Assembly: GCA_902594815.1 (NCBI GenBank)
Contig: CACJNL010000002.1
Location: 16,001-80,000, forward strand
Source of the DNA: an uncultured Alphaproteobacteria bacterium
GTDB taxonomy: Bacteria > Pseudomonadota > Alphaproteobacteria > HIMB59 > GCA-002718135
Direction: 5' to 3'
DNA: 64,000 nt
Positions 42,981 through 55,282 of the stretch are shown in pieces. The translations under genes and the position numbers were made by a program. Under the pieces are notes generated by a model. That model was not told where the DNA came from and made no database searches. It saw only the letters and a program-made list of their open reading frames with translations. Position 1 is the first letter of the stretch, and each line of letters opens with the position of its first letter.

Positions 42981-44351
42981 TTATGAGTGTCTGACTTTTT
43001 CAGGGATAATACCTTTAGGACGGTATCGTAATATTAGAAGTAAGACCATCCCCATTAATAAATATCTAAAATATGGAACACTATCTAATAAATGTAAACG
43101 AATTGCATTTTGTGGATCCATGCCAGAAGTAAACATTTCAATTAAAAATGTAGTAAGTGGTGCCACTTCAATCCAAGCAAACCAAATTACAAATCCCCCA
43201 AAAATAGCTCCAAGATTATTTCCACTCCCACCAACAATAACCATTATCCAAATAATAAATGTAAAACGAAGTGGTCTATAGCCAGAAGGAGTAAATAAAC
43301 CATCTAAAGTAACAAGCATGGCACCTGCTACGCCTACAATCGCAGCTCCAATTACAAAAATAATTAAGTGTTGCTTAACAATATCTTTACCCATGGCATT
43401 TGCAGATACTTCATTATCACGAATAGCTCGCATCATACGCCCCCAAGGAGATATCTGAGCTTTGTTAGCAAAATAATAAATTACAATCATGACAATAAAA
43501 AATAATAGTGCGTAATTAAGTTTTACAAATATTCCTGACCCATCAATAATTAAGTTATTCATAACTTCCTGTTTTGTATCAGGGTCAATAATATTGTTTA
43601 ATTTAGATGAATTAAACCATGTTACCATATTTATAAACCATTCAGAATTTTGTAGATTAATCTCATAGGGTACTGGCCTTTTTAGACCAATGACATTTTT
43701 AACTCCTCTTGATAGCCACTCTTCATGTTTGAGGACACTTACAACAATCTCAGAAATACCAAGTGTTACAATTGCTAAATAATCTGAACGTAAACCAAGA
43801 GCTACTTTTCCAATAACAAAGGCAACACCTCCAGCAAAGAAACCACCAACAATCCATGAAAAGATGATTGGTAAATTAGCACCTCCTAAAAATCCAGCTA
43901 ACGCTGGATCAACCTCTTCAATTTTTGCTGTTGCATTAAGAAAAAAATATCTAATAATTATTAATCCAAATAAAATTACTAAACCGTTAAACCAATATTT
44001 ATGTGATTTTTTTTCTACTAATTTAGTTATAAAAAATACAGCAATTACAAGCAGTATCATTAAAATAAAACTTATACCTAGTCCTGAGCCACCAACTTGC
44101 CAAGCTTCTTTAATAGGAGGATAAGATACTAGAACAGCAGCTAGCCCTCCCATGGCTAAAAAACCCATTACACCAAAATTAATAACACCTGCATATCCCC
44201 ATGAAATATTTACGCCCATTGTCATGATAGCAGAGATGATACACATATTAAGGATTACTAAACTAACCGACCAGCCTTGTATAAAACCAACAAAAATAAA
44301 TAATGAAACCATGATGGATATGGCTGTCCATTCGTATTTATCAAATCTCAT
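42981..44351 (-). CDS. livM: branched-chain amino acid ABC transporter permease LivM
   Basis: Second permease of the Liv transporter, 456 residues, at the long end for LivM because of extra hydrophobic segments and a loop near 110-150 and 240-280. It has about ten membrane segments. MNISWGYAGVINFGVMGFLAMGG-like and LRSDYLAIVTLGISEIV motifs, and the cytosolic EAA-like GRMMRAIRDNEVSANAMGKD with NLGAIFGG, mark the family. It is last in the livG-F-H-M run and converges with livJ. The start overlaps the livH stop by one base. Confidence 0.94.
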   Translation of the reverse strand: MRFDKYEWTAISIMVSLFIFVGFIQGWSVSLVILNMCIISAIMTMGVNISWGYAGVINFGVMGFLAMGGLAAVLVSYPPIKEAWQVGGSGLGISFILMILLVIAVFFITKLVEKKSHKYWFNGLVILFGLIIIRYFFLNATAKIEEVDPALAGFLGGANLPIIFSWIVGGFFAGGVAFVIGKVALGLRSDYLAIVTLGISEIVVSVLKHEEWLSRGVKNVIGLKRPVPYEINLQNSEWFINMVTWFNSSKLNNIIDPDTKQEVMNNLIIDGSGIFVKLNYALLFFIVMIVIYYFANKAQISPWGRMMRAIRDNEVSANAMGKDIVKQHLIIFVIGAAIVGVAGAMLVTLDGLFTPSGYRPLRFTFIIWIMVIVGGSGNNLGAIFGGFVIWFAWIEVAPLTTFLIEMFTSGMDPQNAIRLHLLDSVPYFRYLLMGMVLLLILRYRPKGIIPEKVRHS

Positions 44352-45364
44352 TATAGAACCTTTCCTCTAAATATACCTGATGGTCTAATTAACAGAACAA
44401 TTACCAGAATAGTAAAGGAGACAGCAAATTTGTAATCAGTAGAAAGTAATTGAACTAAACTTGATGGCTCCAAACTCTCGGGTAGTAAATATTTAAAGAA
44501 TTTTTTATAAGCATAGGTGACCATTATTTCTGAAAAAGCAATAACATATCCTCCAACAACGGCCCCAAAAGGACTACCTATACCCCCTACAATTGCAGAA
44601 GCAAATACTGGTAGTACAAGATTTAAATAAATGATGGGTTTATAACTTTTATCTAGGCCATATAATGTTCCTGCTACACATGCTAAAGTGCCAACAATTA
44701 ACCATGTAATAAAAACAACACGATCTGGATTGATACCAGATAATAATGCCAAATCTTCATTATCAGAGAACGCTCTCATGGATTTTCCAGTCTTTGTTTT
44801 TTGTAAAAACCAAAAAGTAAAAGTTAAAAGTAATATTGTAATAAGTATAGTAATTACCTGAGAGGATTTAAGGGCAAGGCCTTCATTTAAACCTGTCATA
44901 GCTTTAAATTGTTTTGCTTTCATGATAAATTTTTGTCCATCAGAAAACTTGATTGTTTCAGTACCAACAATAATCCTAATAATAGCGTTTACCACGAACA
45001 TAACACCTATAGAAACCATGGCTAATACAACTGGAACACTCTTTTGCTTTCTATAATATTTAAATACAAATTTATCAGAGAGCAAACCAAGCACAATTGT
45101 AGCTAATATACCAAAAGGCAAAGCTATTAGTGCTGTTGGCAATATACCTAATCCAATATTTTGAGATTGAAAAAACCAGGTAAATAAAATTGTAATCATG
45201 GCCCCAAAAGACATTAGTTCACCATGTGCAAAGTTTGCAAATCGAAGCACAGCATATACAAAGGTAACTCCTAAAGCACCTAGAGCTAGTTGTGACCCAT
45301 AAGACAAGCCAGGAATAATAACAAAATTAAGAAGCACAACTAAAGAGTTTATAAAATCAATCAA
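44351..45364 (-). CDS. livH: branched-chain amino acid ABC transporter permease LivH
   Basis: First permease of the transporter, 337 residues with about eight hydrophobic segments. It has GLSYGSQLALGALGVTFVYAVLRFANFAHGELMSFGA near the N-terminus, the cytosolic coupling loop KTKTGKSMRAFSDNEDLALLSGINPDRV, and AIVGGIGSPFGAVVGGYVIAF near the end, all typical of LivH. It lies one base after livF. With LivM it forms the membrane channel. Confidence 0.95.
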   Translation of the reverse strand: MIDFINSLVVLLNFVIIPGLSYGSQLALGALGVTFVYAVLRFANFAHGELMSFGAMITILFTWFFQSQNIGLGILPTALIALPFGILATIVLGLLSDKFVFKYYRKQKSVPVVLAMVSIGVMFVVNAIIRIIVGTETIKFSDGQKFIMKAKQFKAMTGLNEGLALKSSQVITILITILLLTFTFWFLQKTKTGKSMRAFSDNEDLALLSGINPDRVVFITWLIVGTLACVAGTLYGLDKSYKPIIYLNLVLPVFASAIVGGIGSPFGAVVGGYVIAFSEIMVTYAYKKFFKYLLPESLEPSSLVQLLSTDYKFAVSFTILVIVLLIRPSGIFRGKVL

Positions 45365-45365
45365 A

Positions 45366-46070
45366 TTAACCTCCTAAAAATGACTTTCTTACTTCAGGGT
45401 TATTAAGTAAATCTTGGCCACTTCCCTCTCTGCTATTTTTTCCATTAACTAGAACGTAACCTCTATCCGCAATATTAAGTGCTTGTTTTGCATTTTGCTC
45501 AACCATCAGGATACCCACACCTGTTTTACCTACTTCAATTATTCGTGAAAATAATTCATCCATAACAATTGGTGAAACACCAGCAGTGGGCTCATCTAAC
45601 ATTAAAATTTTTGGCTTTGTCATTAATGCTCTTCCAAAAGCAACTTGTTGACGTTGACCACCTGATAACTCACCTGCATTTTGATTTCTCTTTTCTTTAA
45701 GAATTGGAAATAGATTATAAATATCTTCAATAGTAAGATTAATATTATCGTCTCTAATAAACCCTCCCATCTCTAAATTTTCTTCAACACTCATTCCTGT
45801 AAAAACATTTTGGGTCTGGGGAACAAAAGCAATACCTAAATTAACCCTATCTTGAGGAAGCATAAAAGTAATATCATCCTCTGCAAAAGAAACGCCACCA
45901 TCAGTTAATTTTAACATTCCTAATAATGCTTTCATTGCTGTTGATTTACCAGCCCCATTTGGCCCAACTATTACTACAATCTCACCCTGCTTTACCTCTA
46001 AATTAATATTTTTAATGATATCAACACCACCATATCCAGCAGTTAAATTTTTACCAACAAGACTAATCAT
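45366..46070 (-). CDS. livF: branched-chain amino acid ABC transporter ATPase LivF
   Basis: ABC ATPase of 234 residues. Walker A is VGPNGAGKST near residue 37. The Q-loop region VPQTQNVFTGMSVEENLEMGG, the signature LSGGQRQQVAFGRALM, and Walker B ILMLDEPTAGVSP follow; the VAFGRA wording and short length fit LivF. It overlaps livG by one base. Confidence 0.95.
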   Translation of the reverse strand: MISLVGKNLTAGYGGVDIIKNINLEVKQGEIVVIVGPNGAGKSTAMKALLGMLKLTDGGVSFAEDDITFMLPQDRVNLGIAFVPQTQNVFTGMSVEENLEMGGFIRDDNINLTIEDIYNLFPILKEKRNQNAGELSGGQRQQVAFGRALMTKPKILMLDEPTAGVSPIVMDELFSRIIEVGKTGVGILMVEQNAKQALNIADRGYVLVNGKNSREGSGQDLLNNPEVRKSFLGG

Positions 46071-46840
46071 TATTGTTTACTTTTTATTCCTCTACCTAAA
46101 TATGCTTCAATAACTTCTTCGTTTGACTTAACTTTGTTAAAATCACCTTCAAATAAGACACCACCTTCTGCCATAACTATTACAGGATCACAAATTTTTT
46201 CTATTAAATCCATATCATGCTCAATTACAAAAAAGGTATAGTTTCGCTCTTTATTCAATCTTATAATTGCATCAGAAATTTCATTAAGTAATGTTCTATT
46301 TACCCCTGCGCCAACTTCATCTAATAAAACTAAATTTGCTTCCACCATCATTGTTCTTCCTAATTCTAATAATTTTTTTTGACCCCCAGATAAATTTCCC
46401 GCAACTTCTTGTGTTAAATGCTTTAGGTTTAAAAATTCAATGACTTCTATTGCTTTTGCTCTGATTTCTTCTTCTTGTTTTTTGACAGCACTATCTGCAA
46501 ATAAAGCATAAATTAGTTGTTCTCCCCGTTGATTGCCAGGAACCATCATTAAGTTTTCTAAAACAGTTAGAGATGAAAATTCATGAGCAATTTGAAATGT
46601 TCTCAGTACCCCCATGTTAAATAATTCATGAGGTTTTAATCCTGCAATATTTTTATCTTCAAGATAAATCTCACCATTCTCAGGTGCGTACAAACCTGCG
46701 ATTGTGTTGAAGAGAGTAGTTTTACCAGCACCATTTGGTCCAATTAAACCAGTGATGGAGCCTTTTTTAACTTCAAGGTTAACATCATTAACTGCTTTTA
46801 GGCCACCAAAACTTTTATTTAGATTTTTAATTTTAAGCAT
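46070..46840 (-). CDS. livG: branched-chain amino acid ABC transporter ATPase LivG
   Basis: ABC ATPase of 256 residues: FGGLKAVNDVNLEV, Walker A IGPNGAGKTTLFN, LRTFQIAHEFSSLTVLENLMMVPG (the LivG insertion region), signature LSGGQKKLLELGR, Walker B LVLLDEVGAGVN with GAGVN in place of the common PTAGL, and the C-terminal BCA-type extension VIEAYLGRG. The ATG lies 8 bases inside the end of rodA, so the transporter operon is physically joined to the cell-shape cluster. Confidence 0.95.
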   Translation of the reverse strand: MLKIKNLNKSFGGLKAVNDVNLEVKKGSITGLIGPNGAGKTTLFNTIAGLYAPENGEIYLEDKNIAGLKPHELFNMGVLRTFQIAHEFSSLTVLENLMMVPGNQRGEQLIYALFADSAVKKQEEEIRAKAIEVIEFLNLKHLTQEVAGNLSGGQKKLLELGRTMMVEANLVLLDEVGAGVNRTLLNEISDAIIRLNKERNYTFFVIEHDMDLIEKICDPVIVMAEGGVLFEGDFNKVKSNEEVIEAYLGRGIKSKQ

Positions 46841-47933
46841 TATGTAATTTTTTCAAATTATAATTTAATTCAACATTTAATACCAATCCCATGGAAATCA
46901 TTATTGATAACATTACTGATCCTCCATAAGAAATAAGAGGTAAAGGAATTCCAACAACAGGCATTAGACCTGATACCATCGCAATATTCATGAAGACATA
47001 AATAAAAACATTTGAAGCAACTCCTAAAGCTAAGATACGCCCAAAAGTATGAAAACATTTGATGCTAATAAAGTAACAAACCGCTATTAACAAAATAAAA
47101 ATCAAAATAATAAATATTGTTCCAAGAAATCCAAATTCCTCTCCTATCAGAGTAAATATGAAATCAGTTTGCTTTTCTGGCAGATACTCAAGATAGGACT
47201 GAGATCCCTTCAAAAAACCTTTGCCAGTAGCACCTCCTGAGCCTAAAGCAATTTTTGATTGAATTAATTGGTATCCTTGCCCTAATGGATCAGATTCAGG
47301 GTTAAGAAATGAGATAATGCGATCTCTTTGATATGGTTTAATGTATTGTAAAAAAATAGGTATAGAAATTATTGTAGCAATTACACCTAGAAGAAATTTC
47401 CATATTCTGACTCCTGCTAAAAAAAGAATAAAAGCACCAAGCATGATTATGCTTAGAGAAGTACCTAAATCGGGCTGAATAACTACAAATGCAAATGGAA
47501 TAATTAAAATTAAAAAAGGAAAAAATAAAAAACTAATTTTTTTAATATTTTCAAATTTTATATCATTATAATATTTAGCTAAGGCTAATATTATCGTAAT
47601 TTTTACTAACTCTGATGGTTGAATACTAAAACCAAATATTCTAATCCATCTGGTAGCTCCTTTTCCAAGGACGCCTATTATCTCAACAGAAATTAGTAAT
47701 AGTACACTAAAAGTGAATAGTAAATAAGCATATTTATAGATAAGTTTTATATCTATCACACTGATAAATATTGCCATTAAAAGAAAAACATAAAACCTAA
47801 TTAAATGTCTTGATGCCCAAGGATTATAAGAACCATCCGCTGCTGAATATAAACCTGCTGCACCAATAAATGATAAAAGTATAAGTAAAAAAATTAATAA
47901 GTAGTTTAAATTTTTAATTTTATTAAAAATCAT
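46833..47933 (-). CDS. rodA: peptidoglycan glycosyltransferase RodA
   Basis: SEDS-family lipid II polymerase for side-wall growth, 366 residues with about ten membrane segments. It has LGKGATRWIRIFGFSIQPSELVKITIILALAKYY (with the conserved RWI-PSE region), IQPDLGTSL, the essential-aspartate region FLNPESDPLGQGYQLIQSKIALGSGG, LPEKQTDFIFTLIGEEFGFLG and PLPLISYGGSVMLS. It works with PBP2, whose gene overlaps by 4 bases. The 3' end overlaps livG by 8 bases. Confidence 0.96.
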   Translation of the reverse strand: MIFNKIKNLNYLLIFLLILLSFIGAAGLYSAADGSYNPWASRHLIRFYVFLLMAIFISVIDIKLIYKYAYLLFTFSVLLLISVEIIGVLGKGATRWIRIFGFSIQPSELVKITIILALAKYYNDIKFENIKKISFLFFPFLILIIPFAFVVIQPDLGTSLSIIMLGAFILFLAGVRIWKFLLGVIATIISIPIFLQYIKPYQRDRIISFLNPESDPLGQGYQLIQSKIALGSGGATGKGFLKGSQSYLEYLPEKQTDFIFTLIGEEFGFLGTIFIILIFILLIAVCYFISIKCFHTFGRILALGVASNVFIYVFMNIAMVSGLMPVVGIPLPLISYGGSVMLSIMISMGLVLNVELNYNLKKLHNA

Positions 47934-49729
47934 ATATCTAGTTTATTTATGTAACTGAAAATCTGTTTTGCAATTGGGGCTGCAGTTGAGGCCCCTGATC
48001 CACCATGCTCTATTATTACAGAAATAGCATATTGAGGATCATCATGAGGTATGTATCCCACAAATAACGCATGATCTCTGTTTTTCCATTCCTGTTCTTT
48101 TTTTCTAAAATCATCACTTTCTCTCTCAGATAGAGAAATTCTTTTTACTTGAGATGTGCCAGTCTTGCCAGCAAACTTAACCTCATCTATTCGTGATTTA
48201 AAAGCAGTCCCTTTATTTTCATTGACAACTTTGAACATCGCTTTTTTAATTATATTTATTTCTTTTGAATACTTTTCATTCGTTTTAAAATTTATTTTTT
48301 CTCTTTTTAGTATTGATGGTTCAATAATTTTTCCATTTGAGGCTATGATAGCTGTCATGACAGCAAGTTGAAAGGGATTTGTTAAAACAAAGCCTTGCCC
48401 AATGCCTGATATTAATGTTTCTCCAGCATACCAACTTTCACCTAGTGTATTTTTTTTCCATTTTTTTGTGGGTACTATCCCTTTTTTTTGATTAGACATC
48501 GAAATATCAAATATTTTACCTAATCCAAAATCTTCTGCAACTTCAGCAATTTTATCTATTCCTAGCTTTTTTGAAATTTCATAAAAAAATACATCGCATG
48601 ACTCTTTTATTGCATTTGTTACATCCATTTTCCCATGACCATTTGTTTTCCAACAATGATATAACCTATCCCCAAATTCTATTTTTCCATTACAAGAATG
48701 GGTAGAGTCAGCATTAATTATTCCATATTTGAGAGCAGCAATTGCAACAATCATTTTAAAGGTAGACCCTGGAGCATATAGACCTTGAATACTTCTATTA
48801 GTTAATGGAGACAAAGTATTTGATAAGATAGTTTCCCAATACTCTGTATTTGGTTTTTTGATTATTTTGTTTGGGTCATATGTAGGCATAGAAGCCATAC
48901 ATAAAATTTCACCAGTTTTAATATTAATTACATTTATAGAACCCGCTCTGTGGGATTGAAGTAAATTTATAGCATATTCTTGTATTCTTGCGTCAATTGA
49001 GAGAAATATCTGCTGTCCTTTTACGCTATCTATTTTTGATATTTCTCTGATAATTCGGCCATTTGAATTTACCTCTATTTCTCTTTGTCCAGCCTTACCT
49101 ACCAACACTGGATTAAAAGACTTTTCTAATCCCTGTTTTCCAATATCCAAATTAGGCATTTTGGAAATAAAAGGCAAAGCTAGTTCCTCTTCATTAGGTT
49201 TATTGATGTAGCCTAATAAATGAGAAAAAACTTCTTTATATGGATAAATTCTTAAATGATCTTCAGCAATAAAAATTCCCTCAAGCTTGTACTTATTTGT
49301 TTCAATTTTTTCTAATGTTGACCATGAAATATTTTCAAATATTTTTATTTTTTCAAATTTTTTTACCTTGGCGCTTAAATCAATTATTTTTCTTCTTTTA
49401 GCAAAATCAATATCTATAAATTTTGATAAATCATTAAGTGCATTGTTTATAGATTTCGTATTTTCAGGAATTAAGTAAAGATCATAAACTTTTTCATTAT
49501 TTGCTATTAGTATTTTATTACGATCAAATATCTTACCTCTTAAAGGAAAAAGTATTTCAAGATCAATTTGATTTTTTTTTGATAAAGTTTTGTATTTTGA
49601 AGAGTCGAGTATTTGAATATTATATAATCTCCAACCAACAGCAGTGAATAAAGAGAGTTTAAGAAGAAATAAAAAAAATGTTCGTCTATTATATGTGCTT
49701 ACCTGTTTTTTTTGTTCGGAATAAAACAT
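47930..49729 (-). CDS. mrdA: penicillin-binding protein 2 (elongasome transpeptidase)
   Basis: Class B PBP of 599 residues partnering RodA. It has one N-terminal membrane anchor (about 17-37), a dimerisation/pedestal region with RGKIFDRNK, and a transpeptidase domain with SxxK at S322-K325 (YAPGSTFKM) and KTG in FAGKTGTSQVKR. SxN-like residues lie in ESCDVFFYE. Length and order mreB-mreC-mreD-mrdA-rodA are the classical arrangement. Confidence 0.96.
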   Translation of the reverse strand: MFYSEQKKQVSTYNRRTFFLFLLKLSLFTAVGWRLYNIQILDSSKYKTLSKKNQIDLEILFPLRGKIFDRNKILIANNEKVYDLYLIPENTKSINNALNDLSKFIDIDFAKRRKIIDLSAKVKKFEKIKIFENISWSTLEKIETNKYKLEGIFIAEDHLRIYPYKEVFSHLLGYINKPNEEELALPFISKMPNLDIGKQGLEKSFNPVLVGKAGQREIEVNSNGRIIREISKIDSVKGQQIFLSIDARIQEYAINLLQSHRAGSINVINIKTGEILCMASMPTYDPNKIIKKPNTEYWETILSNTLSPLTNRSIQGLYAPGSTFKMIVAIAALKYGIINADSTHSCNGKIEFGDRLYHCWKTNGHGKMDVTNAIKESCDVFFYEISKKLGIDKIAEVAEDFGLGKIFDISMSNQKKGIVPTKKWKKNTLGESWYAGETLISGIGQGFVLTNPFQLAVMTAIIASNGKIIEPSILKREKINFKTNEKYSKEINIIKKAMFKVVNENKGTAFKSRIDEVKFAGKTGTSQVKRISLSERESDDFRKKEQEWKNRDHALFVGYIPHDDPQYAISVIIEHGGSGASTAAPIAKQIFSYINKLDI

Positions 49730-50217
49730 TATAGTTTATCTATTTTAGAAAAAATTAATAAAGAAGGAAAGAAGAGAATAATAGTAGTAGTAAATAACCT
49801 AAATAAGTTTTCAAAATTAATAGGATAGTTAAATTGTAAATTCGCGATAATTGCCTCAAAGAAAAACATGCTTAATGTTATAAAAATTATAAGAAAAGAA
49901 ACTTTATTTGATGATAAATTTAATAAATATTTTTTTGTAAAATAAAATAAAGCTACAAAAATTAAAAAAGAAATTAAATGAGGTGAAATATTATCAATTA
50001 AAAAAACATCAAAAAAAATACCGTATAAAAAAGATAAAACGAAAAGATAAAATTTAAAAAAATAGAATACTAAATAGACTAAAGTTAAATGAAATAAAAC
50101 ATATGCTATGTAATTTACTACCTCAAAATCAACGAAAAAATTAACACTTAATGAGAATGAAAAAAATAAGATAATATTGTAAATTAAGATTTGACTACTA
50201 AGTAGCTTGGAAAACAT
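49729..50217 (-). CDS. mreD: rod-shape protein MreD
   Basis: A small polytopic membrane protein of 162 residues, almost entirely hydrophobic with about five segments and very rich in phenylalanine. Sequence motifs are weak, as is normal for MreD. The LYGIFFDVFLIDNISPHLISFLIFVALFYF region corresponds to the recognisable G.x.DhL...G..hh..hh pattern of the family. Identification relies mainly on size, hydrophobicity and position between mreC and mrdA, with one-base overlaps on both sides. Confidence 0.85.
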   Translation of the reverse strand: MFSKLLSSQILIYNIILFFSFSLSVNFFVDFEVVNYIAYVLFHLTLVYLVFYFFKFYLFVLSFLYGIFFDVFLIDNISPHLISFLIFVALFYFTKKYLLNLSSNKVSFLIIFITLSMFFFEAIIANLQFNYPINFENLFRLFTTTIILFFPSLLIFSKIDKL

Positions 50218-51038
50218 TATTTAGTTTTGACAATTTGCACATAGTCAATGTTTTTAAAATCAACAAAAGGTAATACATAAAAATTATTTTTTGTTATCTT
50301 TGTAATCTTACCTACTAGGATATCTGAAGGGAAAACCTGTGCGCTGCCACTTGTAACAACTAAATCTCCAACTTTGGGCATTTTATCATTTTTATTAAAT
50401 GAGCTTACTAAATGCACTCCATCTTCAGCGCCTTGAAGTAGTGAATAACTTTCATTGGAAATTGTTTTTATTGCAATTGATGAATTTGGATCAGTCAGCA
50501 ACAATACCCTTGAATTATTTATCGAAGTATCCACAGTTCTTCCAACAAGACCTCTATGGTTTACTACAGCCATGTTATTAATGACGCGGTCTTTAATGCC
50601 AGCATTAATATTAATCATTTTACTAAACATAAAATCATTTCTACTAATTATAGATGCTGTTTTAACTAGAGATAAGCTATTATCAGTTGCATTCAAAAGT
50701 CTTTTTAGGACTCTATTTTCAGTACTATTATGAACTGCTAAAGCTTGCCATTTTTTTAATCGCATAATTTCTTCTTTGAGAATATTATTTTCTACTTTAA
50801 GATTTCTAAATTCATAAAATTGGTTTTGAATATTATTTGCAAATTTTACAGGAGCCACAACAAAAGAAGTAATGGGGTGAAGATAGGAATTAGAAATTGA
50901 TTTAAATTTATTAACGACAAAATAATCAGATTTTGAAAATAAAATTAATATGAAAGATAATAATAAAATAAAAGATAAGAATGTATTTTTAATTATCCTT
51001 GATCTTGATAATGCTTTAACTTTAAACGATAGAGCCAT
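50217..51038 (-). CDS. mreC: rod-shape protein MreC
   Basis: Periplasmic elongasome scaffold of 273 residues anchored by one N-terminal membrane helix (about 18-36), followed by a coiled coil (about 70-105) and a beta-barrel domain. Typical blocks are NAGIKDRVINNMAVVNHRGLVGRTV, NSRVLLLTDPNSSIAI and GDLVVTSGSAQVFPSDILVGKI. It overlaps mreD by one base and follows mreB after 5 bases. Confidence 0.93.
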   Translation of the reverse strand: MALSFKVKALSRSRIIKNTFLSFILLLSFILILFSKSDYFVVNKFKSISNSYLHPITSFVVAPVKFANNIQNQFYEFRNLKVENNILKEEIMRLKKWQALAVHNSTENRVLKRLLNATDNSLSLVKTASIISRNDFMFSKMININAGIKDRVINNMAVVNHRGLVGRTVDTSINNSRVLLLTDPNSSIAIKTISNESYSLLQGAEDGVHLVSSFNKNDKMPKVGDLVVTSGSAQVFPSDILVGKITKITKNNFYVLPFVDFKNIDYVQIVKTK

Positions 51039-51043
51039 AAAAA

Positions 51044-52090
<1,047 letters not shown>

Positions 52091-53647
52091 CTATACCCCT
52101 TCTATATTGATTTCGGCAGATTTTTTTACAATAGACTTAGTTTTTTTAAATAATAATCTATTTAACGCACTGATATATGCTTTAGCTGAAGCAACTATAA
52201 TATCAGGATCACTACCTTTTGCTTGTGAGGACAAATCATCATCTTCAAGACGTACAGTTACTTCACCTTGCGCATCTGTGCCAGCAGTTATTGCATGTAC
52301 TTGATACAGCTTTAGACGAAATTCTGTTTTAGTGATTTCTTTTATTGCATTAAAAGTAGCATCGACCGGTCCATTACCTTCACTTATATTTGATAGTTTT
52401 TCGTTGTTCATAATTAGTGTTAAGTTAGCTTGATGTTTAGATAAAGATCCTGCATTCACTTCTAGTGATACAAATTTAATGTGTTCATCGTATGTCAAAG
52501 ATCTCTCCCCAGCTAGAGCGATTAAATCTTCTTCAAATATTTCTTTTTTCTTGTCTGCTAAATCCTTAAACCTTCCAAAAAGCTCCATAAGAGTATTGTC
52601 GCCAAAATCATATCCTAACTCTTTTAGTTTTTCTGAGAATGCATGTTTTCCTGAATGCTTCCCTAAAACTAAAGATGATTTGTTAAGACCCACAGACTCA
52701 GGGGTCATTATTTCATAGGTTTCAGCATTTTTTAACATTCCATCTTGATGAATACCTGCCTCATGTGCAAAAGCATTTGCTCCAACAATAGCTTTATTAG
52801 GTTGAACACTAAAGCCAGTAATTGAAGAAACAAGTCTGGAAGCTTTTGTAATATATTCGGATTGCACTTTTGTATGAAAAGGCATTAAATCTTTTTTTAC
52901 TCTTAATGTCATTACTACCTCTTCTAAAGCGGCATTACCAGCTCTTTCACCTAATCCATTAATAGTGCACTCAACCTGACGAGCTCCTTCTTGAATTGCT
53001 GCAATACTATTTGCCACTGCCAATCCTAAATCGTTATGTGTGTGAGTTGATAAAATAGCTTTATCAATATTTGGAACATTATTTCTAACTGATTTAAAAA
53101 TTGAACCAAATTCAGATGGTAAAGTAAACCCAACTGTATCAGGGATATTGATTGTTGATGCCCCAGAAGAAATTGCTAGTTCAATACATTTATATAAAAA
53201 CTCTAGATTAGATCTACCTCCATCTTCACAACTCCATTCAATATTATCACATAAGTTTCTTGCATGCGTTACTGTATGTTTTATTGACTCTAAAACTTCT
53301 GCTTCAGTTTTCATCAATTTATATTTCATATGTATTGGACTAGTAGCAATAAATGTATGTATTCTTGGTGACTTAGCATGTTTGACAGCCTCCCAGGCAC
53401 GATCGATGTCAGCAATTTTTGCTCTGGCTAATCCAGCAATAGTTGAATTATTAATGTTTTTACTGATTTCGGCCACAGCTTCAAAATCTCCATTTGAGGC
53501 AATTGGAAAGCCTGCCTCAATTATATCAACTTGCATTTCTTCCAAGAGTTGCGCAATTTGCATCTTTTCATCAAGATTCATTGTTGCTCCAGGAGATTGC
53601 TCACCATCTCTTAAAGTTGTATCAAAAATATATACTCTATCACTCAT
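52091..53647 (-). CDS. leuA: 2-isopropylmalate synthase
   Basis: First committed step of leucine synthesis, 518 residues of the LeuA type 1 form. The catalytic barrel (about 1-280) has DTTLRDGEQSPGATMN, STHTHNDLGLAVANSIAAIQEGARQVECTINGLGERAGNAALEE, and HEAGIHQDGMLKN. The C-terminal regulatory LeuA dimer domain (about 390-510) contains AITAGTDAQGEVTVRLED, the leucine-feedback region. It lies 73 bases after ilvC in a space that includes a weak AT-rich inverted repeat. Confidence 0.96.
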   Translation of the reverse strand: MSDRVYIFDTTLRDGEQSPGATMNLDEKMQIAQLLEEMQVDIIEAGFPIASNGDFEAVAEISKNINNSTIAGLARAKIADIDRAWEAVKHAKSPRIHTFIATSPIHMKYKLMKTEAEVLESIKHTVTHARNLCDNIEWSCEDGGRSNLEFLYKCIELAISSGASTINIPDTVGFTLPSEFGSIFKSVRNNVPNIDKAILSTHTHNDLGLAVANSIAAIQEGARQVECTINGLGERAGNAALEEVVMTLRVKKDLMPFHTKVQSEYITKASRLVSSITGFSVQPNKAIVGANAFAHEAGIHQDGMLKNAETYEIMTPESVGLNKSSLVLGKHSGKHAFSEKLKELGYDFGDNTLMELFGRFKDLADKKKEIFEEDLIALAGERSLTYDEHIKFVSLEVNAGSLSKHQANLTLIMNNEKLSNISEGNGPVDATFNAIKEITKTEFRLKLYQVHAITAGTDAQGEVTVRLEDDDLSSQAKGSDPDIIVASAKAYISALNRLLFKKTKSIVKKSAEINIEGV

Positions 53648-53720
53648 TATTTATTGCTTATACACTATTACTCTACACTTTTAAATTAATGACTATTTAA
53701 TCAAAGATTATATGTAATTT

Positions 53721-55281
<1,561 letters not shown>

Positions 55282-55282
<1 letters not shown>

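Noticed and set aside
53148-53684. 178-codon open frame antisense to leuA
   Set aside because: It lies opposite a well conserved leuA, is serine- and isoleucine-rich without family features, and has no ribosome binding site.
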